Source: Lachnospiraceae bacterium 28-4
Lineage (GTDB): Bacteria > Bacillota > Clostridia > Lachnospirales > Lachnospiraceae
Assembly: GCA_000403275.2 (NCBI GenBank)
Contig: KE159601.1
Location: 1 to 64,000, forward strand
Direction: 5' to 3'
DNA: 64,000 nucleotides
The notes under the pieces were generated by a model that saw nothing but the letters and a program-made list of their open reading frames with translations, was not told the origin of the DNA and did no database searches. Positions 1 through 8,465 of this stretch are shown here, one piece after another. Within the stretch, counting starts at the first letter, position 1. Each line of letters begins with the position of its first letter. Both the position numbers and the translations under genes were made by a program.

Positions 1-156
1 TCTTGGAATTTTCAGGGCTGCATTGCTGTTCATTTGCCAAGGTTCAGTTTTGACGCCTTATCAATCTATGTTACCAGTCCGGTGATTACCGCCTTTTGAT
101 CTGATTGAAACGTCTTATTTGATTTGATCTCTTCTGTAAATAAGTAAAAGATCAAA

Positions 157-246
157 CGGAGAAGGAGGGATTTGAACCCTCGCGCCGCTATTAACGACCT
201 GCACCCTTTCCAGGGGTGTCCCTTCAGCCATCTTGGGTACTTCTCC
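157..246 (-). tRNA. tRNA-Ser(GGA)
   Basis: A 90-nt long-variable-arm tRNA reads leftward. The 7-bp acceptor stem pairs GGAGAAG at the right end with CTTCTCC at the left, with a G discriminator at 157. The T arm has TTCAAAT, and the anticodon loop CTGGAAA gives anticodon GGA, serine (UCC/UCU codons). The long variable arm is as expected for tRNA-Ser. CCA is not encoded. It lies behind the second serine tRNA and probably shares its transcript. Confidence 0.95.
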
Positions 247-363
247 ATGCATCGGATGTACGCTCTGCGTATCATCCTCATGTCAATAAAAGTTGACGCT
301 GACATTTGCCGTATATTTACGGCAGTTTATTCTATTATTCTTTCATGGAGAAGGTATCTCCAG

Positions 364-449
364 CGGAGAGGGTGGGATTCGAACCCACGCGCCCTTGCGG
401 ACAAACGGTTTTCAAGACCGCCTCGTTATGACCACTTCGATACCCCTCC
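364..449 (-). tRNA. tRNA-Ser(TGA)
   Basis: A second class II tRNA on the same strand. The acceptor pair is GGAGGGG with CCTCTCC (one G-U pair), the T loop is TTCGAAT, the anticodon loop is CTTGAAA (anticodon TGA, serine UCA), and the discriminator is G. CCA is not encoded. Together with the GGA isoacceptor this makes a two-gene serine tRNA unit between the ispD end and the window edge. Confidence 0.95.
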
Positions 450-545
450 ATATTCATCATACACTGTTATCTTCGATCAATGCTTATGAAGTGTGCTTTG
501 CAAAAAACGCTTTTTCTTTCCGCATTCCTCCGCAACGCAAAAGTT

Positions 546-574
546 ATTCTAGCAAAAAACTCGAAAAGTGTCAA
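546..574 (-). promoter_or_regulatory. sigma-A promoter of the tRNA-Ser pair
   Basis: Reading leftward, TTGACA (569-574) and TAGAAT (546-551) are separated by exactly 17 nt. This near-consensus promoter sits about 100 nt upstream of tRNA-Ser(TGA) in the ispD-tRNA gap, so the tRNAs need not depend on read-through from ispD. Confidence 0.8.
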
Positions 575-583
575 CAACTTTTT

Positions 584-1333
584 TTAAAGATTTTTAAGAT
601 ATTTTTTTATCGGGTTTTTCAGCGCTCCGGCAATCTGCAAATCCTCAGGAGTCGTTATCTTAATATTTTCATAACTCCCCTCCACCAGCTTTACTTTCCA
701 ATCCGTAAAAGTTTCCACTACCATTGCATCATCGGTGATCTTTACGGATTTTTGCAACAACTCCCGTTCTTTCTCCATCAATGAAGAATATGCCTTAAAG
801 ATCAAATCATAAGCGAATATCTGGGGAGTCTGTATAAGCCAGACCCTGTCGCGACCCGGGGTAGATGCGGCAAAGTTGTCAGCGTCCGCAATTTTTACCG
901 TATCCTTTGTCGGCATTCCTACGACACATGCGTCATATTTAAGAGCGCATGCATAACCCCTCTCTATTATTTCCTGTGTAACAAAAGGACGGGCTCCGTC
1001 ATGGATAAATACATAATCGCATTTTGCCGCTTTAAGCCCTGCATAAACAGAATGATATCTTTCCTTTCCCCCGGCCACAATATCCGTTACTTTTCCGAAA
1101 TTATATTTTTCCACTACGTTTTTTCTGCAATATTCCATGCCCTCTTCCGAAGTCACTAATACGATCCGGTCAATAAAGCTATCCTGAAACGCTTTCAATG
1201 AATAATAGATCACCGGTTTGTCTTCCAGCATGAGATATTGTTTCGGGACGGCGCTTTGCATTCTTTTTCCCTGTCCTGCCGCTAAAATAACCGCCGTACA
1301 GTCTTTTTTCATCGCTTTTTCCAAGTTTTCCAA
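584..1333 (-). CDS. ispD: 2-C-methyl-D-erythritol 4-phosphate cytidylyltransferase
   Basis: Third enzyme of the MEP isoprenoid pathway: it transfers CMP from CTP to MEP to give CDP-ME in the cytosol. The N-terminal nucleotide-binding motif AVILAAGQGKRM is present, as are the family blocks VFIHDGARPF and TPQIF and the C-terminal TDDA...VEG segment. At 249 residues it has a typical length. The assumed start is TTG with GGAGG about 9 nt upstream; an internal ATG seven codons later is the alternative. It follows tsaD closely, and no terminator is seen between them. Confidence 0.93.
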   Translation of the reverse strand: MENLEKAMKKDCTAVILAAGQGKRMQSAVPKQYLMLEDKPVIYYSLKAFQDSFIDRIVLVTSEEGMEYCRKNVVEKYNFGKVTDIVAGGKERYHSVYAGLKAAKCDYVFIHDGARPFVTQEIIERGYACALKYDACVVGMPTKDTVKIADADNFAASTPGRDRVWLIQTPQIFAYDLIFKAYSSLMEKERELLQKSVKITDDAMVVETFTDWKVKLVEGSYENIKITTPEDLQIAGALKNPIKKYLKNL

Positions 1334-1360
1334 GTTCGCTTTCCTCCATGCCGGAACAAC

Positions 1361-2425
1361 TTATCGGCCTTCCCCTCCGCCAAGCTTCAAATTCGGAGCT
1401 GCATTCAAATCCAGCCCGTGCCTGATGCCTTTGATATATTCGTAATATCCGGCGGTCCCAATCATTGCTGCGTTGTCGGTACATAACGCCGGCGACGGAT
1501 AATACAATCTTATCTTGTTATTTTTACATTCTTTCTCAAATGTCTCCCTGAGCAATGAATTGGAAGCTACTCCTCCCGCGATCACCAATTTATCAAATCC
1601 GTATTCTTTGGCTGCCTGGACGGAATGCTCCACCAATACGTCCACGACTGCTTTCTGGAAAGATGCTGCCACATCCGCCGTATTGATTTCTTCTCCTTTC
1701 ATCCCGCAGGAATTCAAATAATTCAGTACTGCCGATTTCAAACCGCTAAAGCTGAAATCATATTCCGCCCCTGCCACTTTTGCCCTGGGAAAGTGAATGG
1801 ATTCAGGATCGCCTTTCCTTGCTTCCTTGTCTATTTTCGGTCCGCCCGGATAGCCTAACCCGATGGCTCTTGCCACTTTGTCAAAGGCCTCTCCCGCCGC
1901 ATCGTCTCTCGTGCGCCCGATAATCTCATATTCTCCATAATCTTTCACCACTACCAAATGGGAATGCCCTCCTGACACTACCAGGCAGATAAAAGGAGGT
2001 TCCAGATCCTTATTTTCAATAAAATTAGCGCTGATATGCCCTTCGATATGATGCACGCCGACCAAAGGAATTCCCGTGGCAAAACTGATCGCCTTTGCCG
2101 CGGAAACTCCCACCAGAAGCGCCCCCACAAGGCCAGGCCCATAGGTGACTGCGATCGCAGTCATGTCTTTCAACGTCTTTCCCGCTTCCGCCAGAGCCTG
2201 TTCTATCACCTGGTTAATCTTTTCGATATGTTTCCTGGAAGCAATCTCAGGCACAACCCCTCCGTATACCGTATGAAGAGCAATCTGCGAGTATATCACA
2301 TTGGAAAGCACTCCCCTTCCGTTTTTTACTACTGCGGCAGCCGTCTCATCGCAGGAACTTTCTATCGCCAATATTAATACATCTTCCGGGTCTTCCGACC
2401 CGTTCTCCAGTCTGTTATCCAGCAT
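1361..2425 (-). CDS. tsaD: tRNA N6-threonylcarbamoyltransferase TsaD
   Basis: Catalytic subunit that transfers threonylcarbamoyl from TC-AMP to A37 of ANN-decoding tRNAs, forming t6A. The ASKHA-fold N-terminus has [15 protein letters not shown]. The metal-binding HIEGH motif follows (about residue 126), then VSGGHSHL, the [14 protein letters not shown] block, FSFSGLKSA and the C-terminal AGGVASNS and CTDNAAMI motifs. At 354 residues it is full length. Its partners TsaB and TsaE are encoded about 3-4 kb upstream on the same strand, so three of the four t6A proteins are in this window; TsaC/YwlC is not seen. Confidence 0.96.
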   Translation of the reverse strand: MLDNRLENGSEDPEDVLILAIESSCDETAAAVVKNGRGVLSNVIYSQIALHTVYGGVVPEIASRKHIEKINQVIEQALAEAGKTLKDMTAIAVTYGPGLVGALLVGVSAAKAISFATGIPLVGVHHIEGHISANFIENKDLEPPFICLVVSGGHSHLVVVKDYGEYEIIGRTRDDAAGEAFDKVARAIGLGYPGGPKIDKEARKGDPESIHFPRAKVAGAEYDFSFSGLKSAVLNYLNSCGMKGEEINTADVAASFQKAVVDVLVEHSVQAAKEYGFDKLVIAGGVASNSLLRETFEKECKNNKIRLYYPSPALCTDNAAMIGTAGYYEYIKGIRHGLDLNAAPNLKLGGGEGR

Positions 2426-2459
2426 TTCTCTTTTCCTTTTCCAATTACGCAGTTATCTT

Positions 2460-3041
2460 TTATTCCGCCAGTTCCCAGCCATAAATCTTCCACCGGCCAT
2501 CTGCGTCTTTTCTCAGCAAAAACTGCTCCACCGAGTTCAGCATTTTCGTCTCCTGCCTCATGTTCAGCGTACAATACAGCCGCGCCCACTCATATCCGTC
2601 ATTGGAAAAATATTTCACGTCAGTACTGCTTGGCAGACCATAACTGGAAATAGTGATCCCATTGCTCGCCATGGAAAGAACCTCCAGTTTTACCTGCTGC
2701 AAATATTCCTCTTCTGTCTGATTTCCTACCAGCTCCTCGTCATAAAGCTTTCTGATCTGTGTCGCCAGAGCTTCTACTTCCTCCTCCGAATGCGTTTCAT
2801 TGTAGAAGCATTGAGTAATATCGCAATAATATTTTACCACTTCTTTCGGCGAAGGCGGATAACTGGTTTCCAGGTTTCGCATCAATACCTGCTGCGACTT
2901 CGTTATCGTTACGTCATCTTCGCTTTCCTTCGCATTCTTTTGGGAGAGATAATAATAAAATCCTACTATCATAGCCGCCAGAACTACAAACACTATTGTT
3001 GTTTTTACTATACCGTTTCCCTTCTTCTTGCTTTTCGCCAT
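2460..3041 (-). CDS. single-pass membrane protein of unknown function
   Basis: A 193-residue protein with a basic N-terminus (AKSKKKGNG), one hydrophobic segment (about residues 14-34, TTIVFVVLAAMIVGFYYYL) and an outward-facing soluble domain. The soluble part is rich in charged residues and ends with a compact WKIYGWELAE segment. The start was chosen because GAGGA lies 8 nt upstream of this ATG; a Met six codons earlier overlaps rnz. It resembles small clostridial DUF-type membrane-anchored proteins found beside rnz and tsaD, but I do not know a function. Confidence 0.75.
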   Translation of the reverse strand: MAKSKKKGNGIVKTTIVFVVLAAMIVGFYYYLSQKNAKESEDDVTITKSQQVLMRNLETSYPPSPKEVVKYYCDITQCFYNETHSEEEVEALATQIRKLYDEELVGNQTEEEYLQQVKLEVLSMASNGITISSYGLPSSTDVKYFSNDGYEWARLYCTLNMRQETKMLNSVEQFLLRKDADGRWKIYGWELAE

Positions 3042-3045
3042 AACA

Positions 3046-3957
3046 TCAATCCTCTTCAAACATTAAATCCACACTTTTACCATCTTTTCCTGCCTCCGCA
3101 CGGGGAAATATCTTTTTAACATCCCTCATATAATCCTCTGCCCGGACAAGAGAAGGGCTGTAATGGGTCAGCCACATCTTCGCGACACCGGCTCTCTTCG
3201 CAAGTTCCGCCGCTTCATAGAAGGTCATATGCTTATTTTCTTTTGCTTTCTCTTTTTTCTCCGGCTCTCCATACATTCCTTCGCAGATAAAAAGATCGGC
3301 CCCGGCCGCATTCCTTACGATTCCCTCTGTCGGCCTCGTATCCGTACAATATGTGACCTTTAGTCCTTTTCGCGCTTCTCCAAGCACCATGTCCGGCGTA
3401 TAGACTTTCCCGTCCAGTTCTATCGTTTCTCCTTTTTGAAGACGGTTCCAATATCTGCGGTCTATCCCAAGCCCCATGGCCTTATCCACTTGAAATTTCC
3501 CAATACGATCGACTGCAATACTATATCCATAGCATACCACATTATGGTTTACACGAAAAGCTTCTATTCTAAAATCTCCGAATGCAAAGCTCTGTTCCGG
3601 CTCCGTGATCTCCATGCATTCGATTTCAAAAGGAAGCTCCGGTGCAATTACCCTAAGCGCTCCGACCACCCGGCTCAATCCCTTCGGCCCCACTAAAAGA
3701 AGCGGTTCTGTCCGTTCCGCATTTCCCATTGTGAGAAGCATTCCGGGCAGACCGCTGATATGATCCGCATGATAATGGGTGAAACAGATAACATCGATCG
3801 GTTTCGGGCTCCAGCCCTTTTCCTTCATTGCTATCTGCGTTCCTTCCCCACAATCAATCAATATACTTTTTCCATGGACTCTCGCCATCAGGGAAGTCAG
3901 CCAGCGATATGGCAACGGCATCATTCCCCCTGTTCCAAGCAAACAAATTTCTAACAT
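3046..3957 (-). CDS. rnz: ribonuclease Z (tRNase Z)
   Basis: Metallo-beta-lactamase-fold endonuclease that removes the 3' trailer of pre-tRNA. This matters when CCA is not encoded, as in both serine tRNAs of this window. The N-terminal LLGTGG motif, the Zn-binding THYHADHISGLPG signature (about residue 61), the ELAKRAG/MWLTHYSPS region with a late metal-ligand His, and a Cys-Asp-containing TYCTDTRPT loop are all visible. Its length of 303 residues fits the short (bacterial) form. It starts 9 nt downstream of AGGAG and its 3' end nearly touches the next gene. Confidence 0.93.
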   Translation of the reverse strand: MLEICLLGTGGMMPLPYRWLTSLMARVHGKSILIDCGEGTQIAMKEKGWSPKPIDVICFTHYHADHISGLPGMLLTMGNAERTEPLLLVGPKGLSRVVGALRVIAPELPFEIECMEITEPEQSFAFGDFRIEAFRVNHNVVCYGYSIAVDRIGKFQVDKAMGLGIDRRYWNRLQKGETIELDGKVYTPDMVLGEARKGLKVTYCTDTRPTEGIVRNAAGADLFICEGMYGEPEKKEKAKENKHMTFYEAAELAKRAGVAKMWLTHYSPSLVRAEDYMRDVKKIFPRAEAGKDGKSVDLMFEED

Positions 3958-3993
3958 ACGACTCCTATTCCGACCGCCAGGCCAAAACAGAGC

Positions 3994-4242
3994 CTACAAA
4001 AACTCCGTTGCCTCCCTGTCCTGAACAGGTATTTTGAATCTGGCGATCATTTTATCATAACATTCTTCACATAAGTCAAAACTGTGAATCTGTCCATCCT
4101 TCTTACTAAAGTAACCGAAAACCGCATCCGCTTCGAAGCAGCCTTCTTTTAAAATTCCATTTTCTACCAATAAATATTTTCCGCATTCGTTACAAACCAC
4201 GGCAATTAATTCATTGCTGTTTTCATCCAGATATTTACGCAT
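3994..4242 (-). CDS. small CxxC protein, hypothetical
   Basis: An 82-residue protein with two CxxC knuckles, VCNECGKY and LCEECYDK, likely a zinc ribbon or a structural metal site. A longer reading frame extends into rimI, but this ATG has a strong GGGAGGA 8 nt upstream and was chosen as the start. It sits between rimI and rnz in the leftward gene cluster. No function is recognised; the paired CxxC motifs are the only directly visible clue. Confidence 0.7.
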   Translation of the reverse strand: MRKYLDENSNELIAVVCNECGKYLLVENGILKEGCFEADAVFGYFSKKDGQIHSFDLCEECYDKMIARFKIPVQDREATEFL

Positions 4243-4289
4243 AGTCCCATCCTCCCAAGATGCACTAAATTTCATCGCCATATCTGTTA

Positions 4290-4811
4290 TTATACATGAA
4301 CTCCATTGGCAAATACAGTGGTAATTGTTCCATCCGATTCCTGCCTTTTCCACATAATGAGGGCGTCCTCCCTGGGGTTTTCGTAAAAGTCCCTGCGTAC
4401 CCCCTCCTGTGCAAAACCAAATTTTTCATACAAGCGTACCGCAGGAAGATTTCCGCGCCTGACTTCTAATGTAAAAGCTTCTATCCCCAGCTTCACCCCG
4501 TCTTCCAGAACGCGTTTTAACATAGCGGCCGCCACGCCTTTCCGGCGGTAACGGATATCTACGGATACGTTGGTGATCTCTCCTTCCCCTGCTATATCCC
4601 GCAATCCGCAAATGCCTATCACGCGGCATCCCCTTCCTTCTTCCGAAGGCACAGACTGCTCTGCCATTTCTGCTTCCGCTACATAATAATAGGCATAGTC
4701 CAGACGCAAAGTCTCCAGAAACGCATTTTCCGTCCATGGGTCGGAAAAGTGAGCGGCTTCCAGGGCTGCCGCCTGGCGGACATCCCTTTCCTCCATTCTC
4801 CTTATTAACAT
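4290..4811 (-). CDS. rimI: ribosomal protein bS18-alanine N-acetyltransferase (GNAT)
   Basis: A GNAT-fold acetyltransferase of 173 residues. The acetyl-CoA pyrophosphate loop is visible as RYRRKGVAAAML. It is followed by LEVRRGNLPAVRLYEKFGFA, diagnostic of RimI-like enzymes, and a C-terminal YYENP-like segment (FYENPREDALIM). RimI acetylates the N-terminal alanine of S18 in E. coli. In Firmicutes it is regularly encoded beside tsaB, as here, where the tsaB stop overlaps its start by a few bases. An insertion of acidic/Gly residues around 50-60 is slightly unusual. Confidence 0.88.
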   Translation of the reverse strand: MLIRRMEERDVRQAAALEAAHFSDPWTENAFLETLRLDYAYYYVAEAEMAEQSVPSEEGRGCRVIGICGLRDIAGEGEITNVSVDIRYRRKGVAAAMLKRVLEDGVKLGIEAFTLEVRRGNLPAVRLYEKFGFAQEGVRRDFYENPREDALIMWKRQESDGTITTVFANGVHV

Positions 4812-5557
4812 AATCCCTTTTCCTTTCGTTCCCTCTCTGCCTGGGACAACCGCAAATAAATGGGCATATGCTCCGATGCCCGCACTATTTTTCCCATTCG
4901 ATAATAAACGCCGCCCAGCGCCGCGATCGATGCCGCCCTCTGCCGGTTCATATGCGCCGGCGCAAAGCTGTATTCCACTCTCATCAGTTCTCCCAGCTTT
5001 TCCCGGAAAACAGGAACTCCGTCTCCTAAAAATATGACCTCCCGGCCTAAATCATTCAACATCTCCGCAATTTCCTCGATTGCCACGGCACATTGCGGCT
5101 TTGCTTCCCGCAGCTTATATGATGTGGCCATATGTATTTCCTGCATATGGATTCTACCCTCTTTTTCTTTTATAAATTCATAAATCCCGGTGTATACCTG
5201 TCCTCTTCTGGCGTCCATCATCGGGCAGACATATCCGTCAAAACCATACGCATTGTAAGCAAGCCCCTCCAAAGTCGGCACTTCTATCAATGGAATATCC
5301 AGCGCAAGGCCAATTCCCTTTGCTGTTGCCGACCCGATGCGCAGTCCCGTAAAAGAACCCGGCCCTGCCGCTATTGCCACCGCATCCAGCGTATCCAGAT
5401 CAAGTTCGACCATTTTTTTCACTTCATCCATCATCGGCAGCAATGTCTGGGAATGGGTCTTCTTGTATTGAATGCTATATTCCGCTGTCAGCCTGTCATC
5501 TTCCATCAATGCCACGGAAGCTACAAGCCCGGAACTATCCAACGCCAATATCTTCAT
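4805..5557 (-). CDS. tsaB: tRNA t6A biosynthesis protein TsaB
   Basis: Scaffold/dimerisation partner of TsaD in the t6A complex. The N-terminus KILALDSSG, the AAGPGSFTGLRIG signature and the conserved VPTLEGLA segment identify it. At 250 residues the length is typical. The start was set at the ATG preceded by GGAGG (5 nt); an upstream in-frame Met would overlap tsaE further and has no better ribosome site. Tight overlap with rimI indicates translational coupling. Confidence 0.93.
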   Translation of the reverse strand: MKILALDSSGLVASVALMEDDRLTAEYSIQYKKTHSQTLLPMMDEVKKMVELDLDTLDAVAIAAGPGSFTGLRIGSATAKGIGLALDIPLIEVPTLEGLAYNAYGFDGYVCPMMDARRGQVYTGIYEFIKEKEGRIHMQEIHMATSYKLREAKPQCAVAIEEIAEMLNDLGREVIFLGDGVPVFREKLGELMRVEYSFAPAHMNRQRAASIAALGGVYYRMGKIVRASEHMPIYLRLSQAERERKEKGLC

Positions 5558-5573
5558 AACAACCTCCATGCCG

Positions 5574-6008
5574 TCATTGACGGCACTCATCCTCTATTAT
5601 AATCTTTCTGTAATCCATTCCCCTGCACAAATCCTTGCTGATCGTTATCTTCCTGCAATGATCCGGCAAAATATCTTCGATCCGTTCCGCCCATTCGATC
5701 AGGCAGATCCCGTCTCCATAAAAATACTCATCATAACCAATCTCGTCCATCTCTTCCACGCAGCCAATACGGTAAACGTCAAAATGATAAAAGGGCAGCC
5801 GCCCCTCTTCGTAAATCTGCAGAATCGTAAACGTAGGGCTGCTCACCGCCCCTTCTATCCCAAGCCCCTTTGCCACTCCTTGGGTAAATACAGTCTTTCC
5901 CACTCCCAGATCGCCGTTCAACGCATATACCTGCCCCGGAACTGCAGCTTCCCCTATCTTCCGTCCAAGCGCAAAAGTCTCCTCCGCTCCGAATGTTTCC
6001 ACCACCAT
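5574..6008 (-). CDS. tsaE: tRNA t6A biosynthesis ATPase TsaE
   Basis: P-loop ATPase that regenerates the TsaB-TsaD complex after each t6A cycle. The Walker A LNGDLGVGKTVFTQG, the switch-like SSPTFTI segment and the HFDVYRI and LIEWAERI motifs are characteristic. It is 144 residues from the ATG that has AAAGG about 10 nt upstream; a GTG six codons earlier is possible. It is placed just before tsaB. Confidence 0.94.
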   Translation of the reverse strand: MVVETFGAEETFALGRKIGEAAVPGQVYALNGDLGVGKTVFTQGVAKGLGIEGAVSSPTFTILQIYEEGRLPFYHFDVYRIGCVEEMDEIGYDEYFYGDGICLIEWAERIEDILPDHCRKITISKDLCRGMDYRKIIIEDECRQ

Positions 6009-6031
6009 CTTTTTTTCGCCTTTCACATCTC

Positions 6032-6511
6032 TTATAGCTTAATTTTCACTTTGGAAGGAGGCATATGGGTTGAAATCATCTCAATGACTCCCGGCGTCAG
6101 TTCCCCCAGATCCTGTTTCGGAAAAATAGACGCGTTCACCCGGGAAGTATATACGATCAGGCTTCGCTGCGTAGATACAGCCCTGTCCATATCCTCCCAT
6201 TTCTGCTTCTGCACTTCCCCGTCCTGGGAAACCTCGATCCCTTCCTCCGTCATTTTATAATGAAGCGGTTTCTGAAATGCAGGAGTACCAAGCATCTGCC
6301 GCCGCGACTTAATCCAAAGCGTCCATGGCAGATATCCCAATATCACCGCCCCGGCAATCAAAAAGATCACATCGCCCCTGAAAAAGAAGCACACAAACAT
6401 CAACGCTCCCACTATTGTCCCTATCAAGCCCGACATGCTGTAATAAGTATGCCTGAGCATATAATCATATAATACGTTTGCCGTAATCCTGACATCAAAT
6501 TCCAATTCCAT
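6032..6511 (-). CDS. YcxB-like membrane protein
   Basis: A 159-residue protein with two adjacent hydrophobic helices (about residues 27-45 and 48-66). They precede a cytosolic domain with the pattern MTEEGIEVSQDGEVQKQKW, typical of the YcxB-like family of unknown function. It is the first gene of the leftward tsaE-tsaB-rimI cluster and has its own promoter upstream. Function unknown. Confidence 0.7.
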   Translation of the reverse strand: MELEFDVRITANVLYDYMLRHTYYSMSGLIGTIVGALMFVCFFFRGDVIFLIAGAVILGYLPWTLWIKSRRQMLGTPAFQKPLHYKMTEEGIEVSQDGEVQKQKWEDMDRAVSTQRSLIVYTSRVNASIFPKQDLGELTPGVIEMISTHMPPSKVKIKL

Positions 6512-6586
6512 AACATTCCGCTCCTGCGCTGCTTTTGCACCGCGCTAAATCAACATCATTTCTTATTCATTTATATCCTATCGGCT

Positions 6587-6616
6587 ATTTTATCATCTTC
6601 AATCAGATAAAGTCAA
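6587..6616 (-). promoter_or_regulatory. promoter of the YcxB/tsaEB/rimI cluster
   Basis: Reading leftward, TTGACT (6611-6616) and TAAAAT (6587-6592) are spaced 18 nt apart, about 75 nt before the YcxB-like gene. No other good promoter is seen upstream of the cluster. Confidence 0.6.
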
Positions 6617-6671
6617 GAAGCAGGAAAGGACAGCTGCAAAATGAATTTTTATAAGTGTCGTGGCAGATAAC

Positions 6672-6982
6672 GCCAAACGGGGCTTGGGTGGTTGGAACGG
6701 AGGCTGGCGGGAGGGAGGGACGGAGAGAGGGACGGTTTTCTGCTGAAGTTTCCAATCAGATTTCACTAATGAAATGGATATATGGTATTCAACCGGACGA
6801 GCCGGAAGCAACGGACATCCTGTCCTGCGCTTCCTAAAATCGCCCTCCCTGGCGATTTTTCTCTGTGTTATTGACCATTTCATAAGTGAAATGACTGATT
6901 GTGCGCAACAGCAGAAAACCGTCCCTCTCTCCGTCCCTCCCTCCCGCCAGCCTCCGTTCCAACCACCCAAGCCCCGTTTGGC
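6672..6982. repeat. long inverted repeat with 74-bp perfect arms
   Basis: Arms 6672-6745 and 6909-6982 are exact reverse complements over 74 bp and are strongly strand-biased (G-rich on one side, C-rich on the other). The 163-bp spacer carries two imperfect copies of a 16-bp palindrome (6760-6775 and 6877-6892). The reading frames that cross it are just the two strands of the repeat and look non-coding. The inner part (about 6734-6852) is homologous to the 13.6-kb element. It would form a very stable cruciform or RNA hairpin. No transposase is nearby, so this is best described as a MITE-like dispersed element. Confidence 0.85.
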
Positions 6983-6999
6983 CTCCTTCCACTATGGTG

Positions 7000-7200
7000 T
7001 TTATAAAAATTTACTTCCCTGCAAGGGCAGACTCCCGTGGGAGCGAAATTTCCCGGCCCGGCAGCATATCATAACCCTGTTCCATTTCATTAATGAAATC
7101 TGATGAAAAACTCCAGCCGGCAAATCCCGTCTCCAACAGCTCCGGCTTCCCGCTGCGCCATACCGGCCAGGAAATTTGGCTCTCGCGGGAACCTCCGATG
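7000..7200. repeat. diverged copy of palindrome-centred dispersed element
   Basis: The exact palindrome ATTTCATTAATGAAAT (7084-7099) lies near the centre of an imperfect inverted repeat. GGGAGCGAAATTTCCCGG-like sequence on the left is matched by CCGGCCAGGAAATTTGGCTC on the right. The palindrome and flanks relate it to the elements at 6.7 kb and 13.6 kb. No coding potential is apparent in 6512-7235. Confidence 0.6.
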
Positions 7201-7235
7201 ACGAAATTTTTTTTAATCTTTCCATCTAAAAAGTC

Positions 7236-7265
7236 TTGCTTCTTACCTGCAAAAGATAGTAGAAT
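7236..7265 (+). promoter_or_regulatory. putative promoter of the FlxA-like gene
   Basis: TTGCTT (7236-7241) and TAGAAT (7260-7265) with an 18-nt spacer, about 85 nt before the chosen start codon. Confidence 0.45.
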
Positions 7266-7349
7266 AGAGATAAACCAACAAGGAAAACACCTATAAGAGA
7301 TAATTTATTGTCTGAAATTGTTCTTCACCAGAGGGGAGGAGATAATTCT

Positions 7350-8312
7350 ATGGGAATTAGCAGTATAACATCAATGAACAGCATGCCGGTCTCGCAAACG
7401 GCTGCGACAGGTTTGAGAGATCAAAAAAGTAAAAGTATTCAAAATGAAATTACAAGCACGCAGCAGCAGATACGGAAGTTATCTTCGAAGGAAGATCTGT
7501 CTGCCAATGAAAAAACAAATAAGCAGAAGCAGCTTCAAAAGGAAATATCCGGCCTCAATGCAGAATTGAAACAGTATCAGGACGAACTGCGCAAGTCGCA
7601 GAAAAGAGAAATCATGATGGCGGAGCTGCAGGAAGATCAGGAACCGGCAAAAGAGGAGAAATCGGAAGACCAAATACAGGCGGTTAAAGAGGCATCCCAA
7701 AACCCGGCAGATAAGAAGGACCTGCCGAACGACAACGACAAGCCGCAGACGGAACGTCAGGGAGCTGTCATATCCCAAAATAACGATGGCGTGGTCATTC
7801 TTAAAGACGCTTTGAACCAGGATAAGAGTGCCGACACGAATACGGAAAATAAACCGGCTGACGCATCTCAAAAAGAAGCCATCGATAAAAAGGAACCTCA
7901 AAACGAGGACGATGATACGGCCGCAGATGCCAATTTGTCCGGCCGGGAAATATATGCAACGGCCGCGGCAGACTCTTCCCTGCAACAAGCAGACCGCCTT
8001 GGAACAGTCGTTGCCCGAACAAGAAATGGCATTGCTATTTTAAAGGGCGAAATGAAACAGGATGAAAATCTTGGTGCCGATACGACAAGAAAACAAGCGG
8101 AACTTGAAAAGATGGAGAAACAGGAACAGCGGGCAACGGCGTTCCAATCCTCTATATTAGGCGAGGCAAATAGTGCCGCAAAATCAGCAATAGAAACGAA
8201 TGAATCCGTAAAGGACAGCACACAGGACAATACGAAAACTGTCGCTAACGCTTTTAATTTGTTCCCGGAAGACCAGACATTACAGCAGCAATTTTATGTT
8301 TCTATCGGGTAA
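7350..8312 (+). CDS. FlxA-like coiled-coil protein
   Basis: A 320-residue, strongly hydrophilic protein. An N-terminal Ser/Met-rich stretch (GISSITSMNSMPVS) precedes a predicted coiled coil at about residues 27-90 with Gln/Lys/Glu heptads (QNEITSTQQQIRKLSSKE), as in the FlxA-like family. The rest is low complexity, acidic and Lys-rich. A short block, roughly RxGxVIxxNxDGVVILKDxLxQD, occurs twice (about residues 130-155 and 215-242), pointing to internal duplication. The start was chosen at the ATG behind GGGGAGGA rather than an earlier in-frame codon. FlxA-like proteins are linked to flagellar regulons in some bacteria; no flagellar genes are seen here, so function is unknown. Confidence 0.7.
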   Translation: MGISSITSMNSMPVSQTAATGLRDQKSKSIQNEITSTQQQIRKLSSKEDLSANEKTNKQKQLQKEISGLNAELKQYQDELRKSQKREIMMAELQEDQEPAKEEKSEDQIQAVKEASQNPADKKDLPNDNDKPQTERQGAVISQNNDGVVILKDALNQDKSADTNTENKPADASQKEAIDKKEPQNEDDDTAADANLSGREIYATAAADSSLQQADRLGTVVARTRNGIAILKGEMKQDENLGADTTRKQAELEKMEKQEQRATAFQSSILGEANSAAKSAIETNESVKDSTQDNTKTVANAFNLFPEDQTLQQQFYVSIG

Positions 8313-8356
8313 TAAAGCTGCCCTTGTACGGGAGATTATATGCAGGAAGCAAATAA

Positions 8357-8408
8357 ATCGGCCTCCAATGTCAGATTTAACATCTAATGATTGGAGGCCG
8401 ATTTTTTT
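8357..8408 (+). terminator. rho-independent terminator
   Basis: A 13-bp perfect stem (8357-8369 with 8390-8402, ATCGGCCTCCAAT) is followed by a T run. It ends the FlxA-like transcript. Confidence 0.9.
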
Positions 8409-8465
8409 AATGCCGGAAAAAATTGAACAAATTTGTTTTGTTTCTTATATTTATTATCTATAATC

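Noticed and set aside
250-345. Small hairpin TGCCGTA/TACGGCA between the two tRNA genes as a terminator
   Set aside because: No T run on the transcribed (leftward) side; possibly a processing hairpin at most.
2301-3119. A 272-codon rightward frame
   Set aside because: Shadow opposite the membrane-protein and tsaD genes, with no ribosome site and a composition typical of antisense frames.
6599-7225. Overlapping open frames of 60-123 codons on both strands
   Set aside because: They are the two strands of a long inverted repeat; proteins mirror each other, have no ribosome site and no family resemblance.
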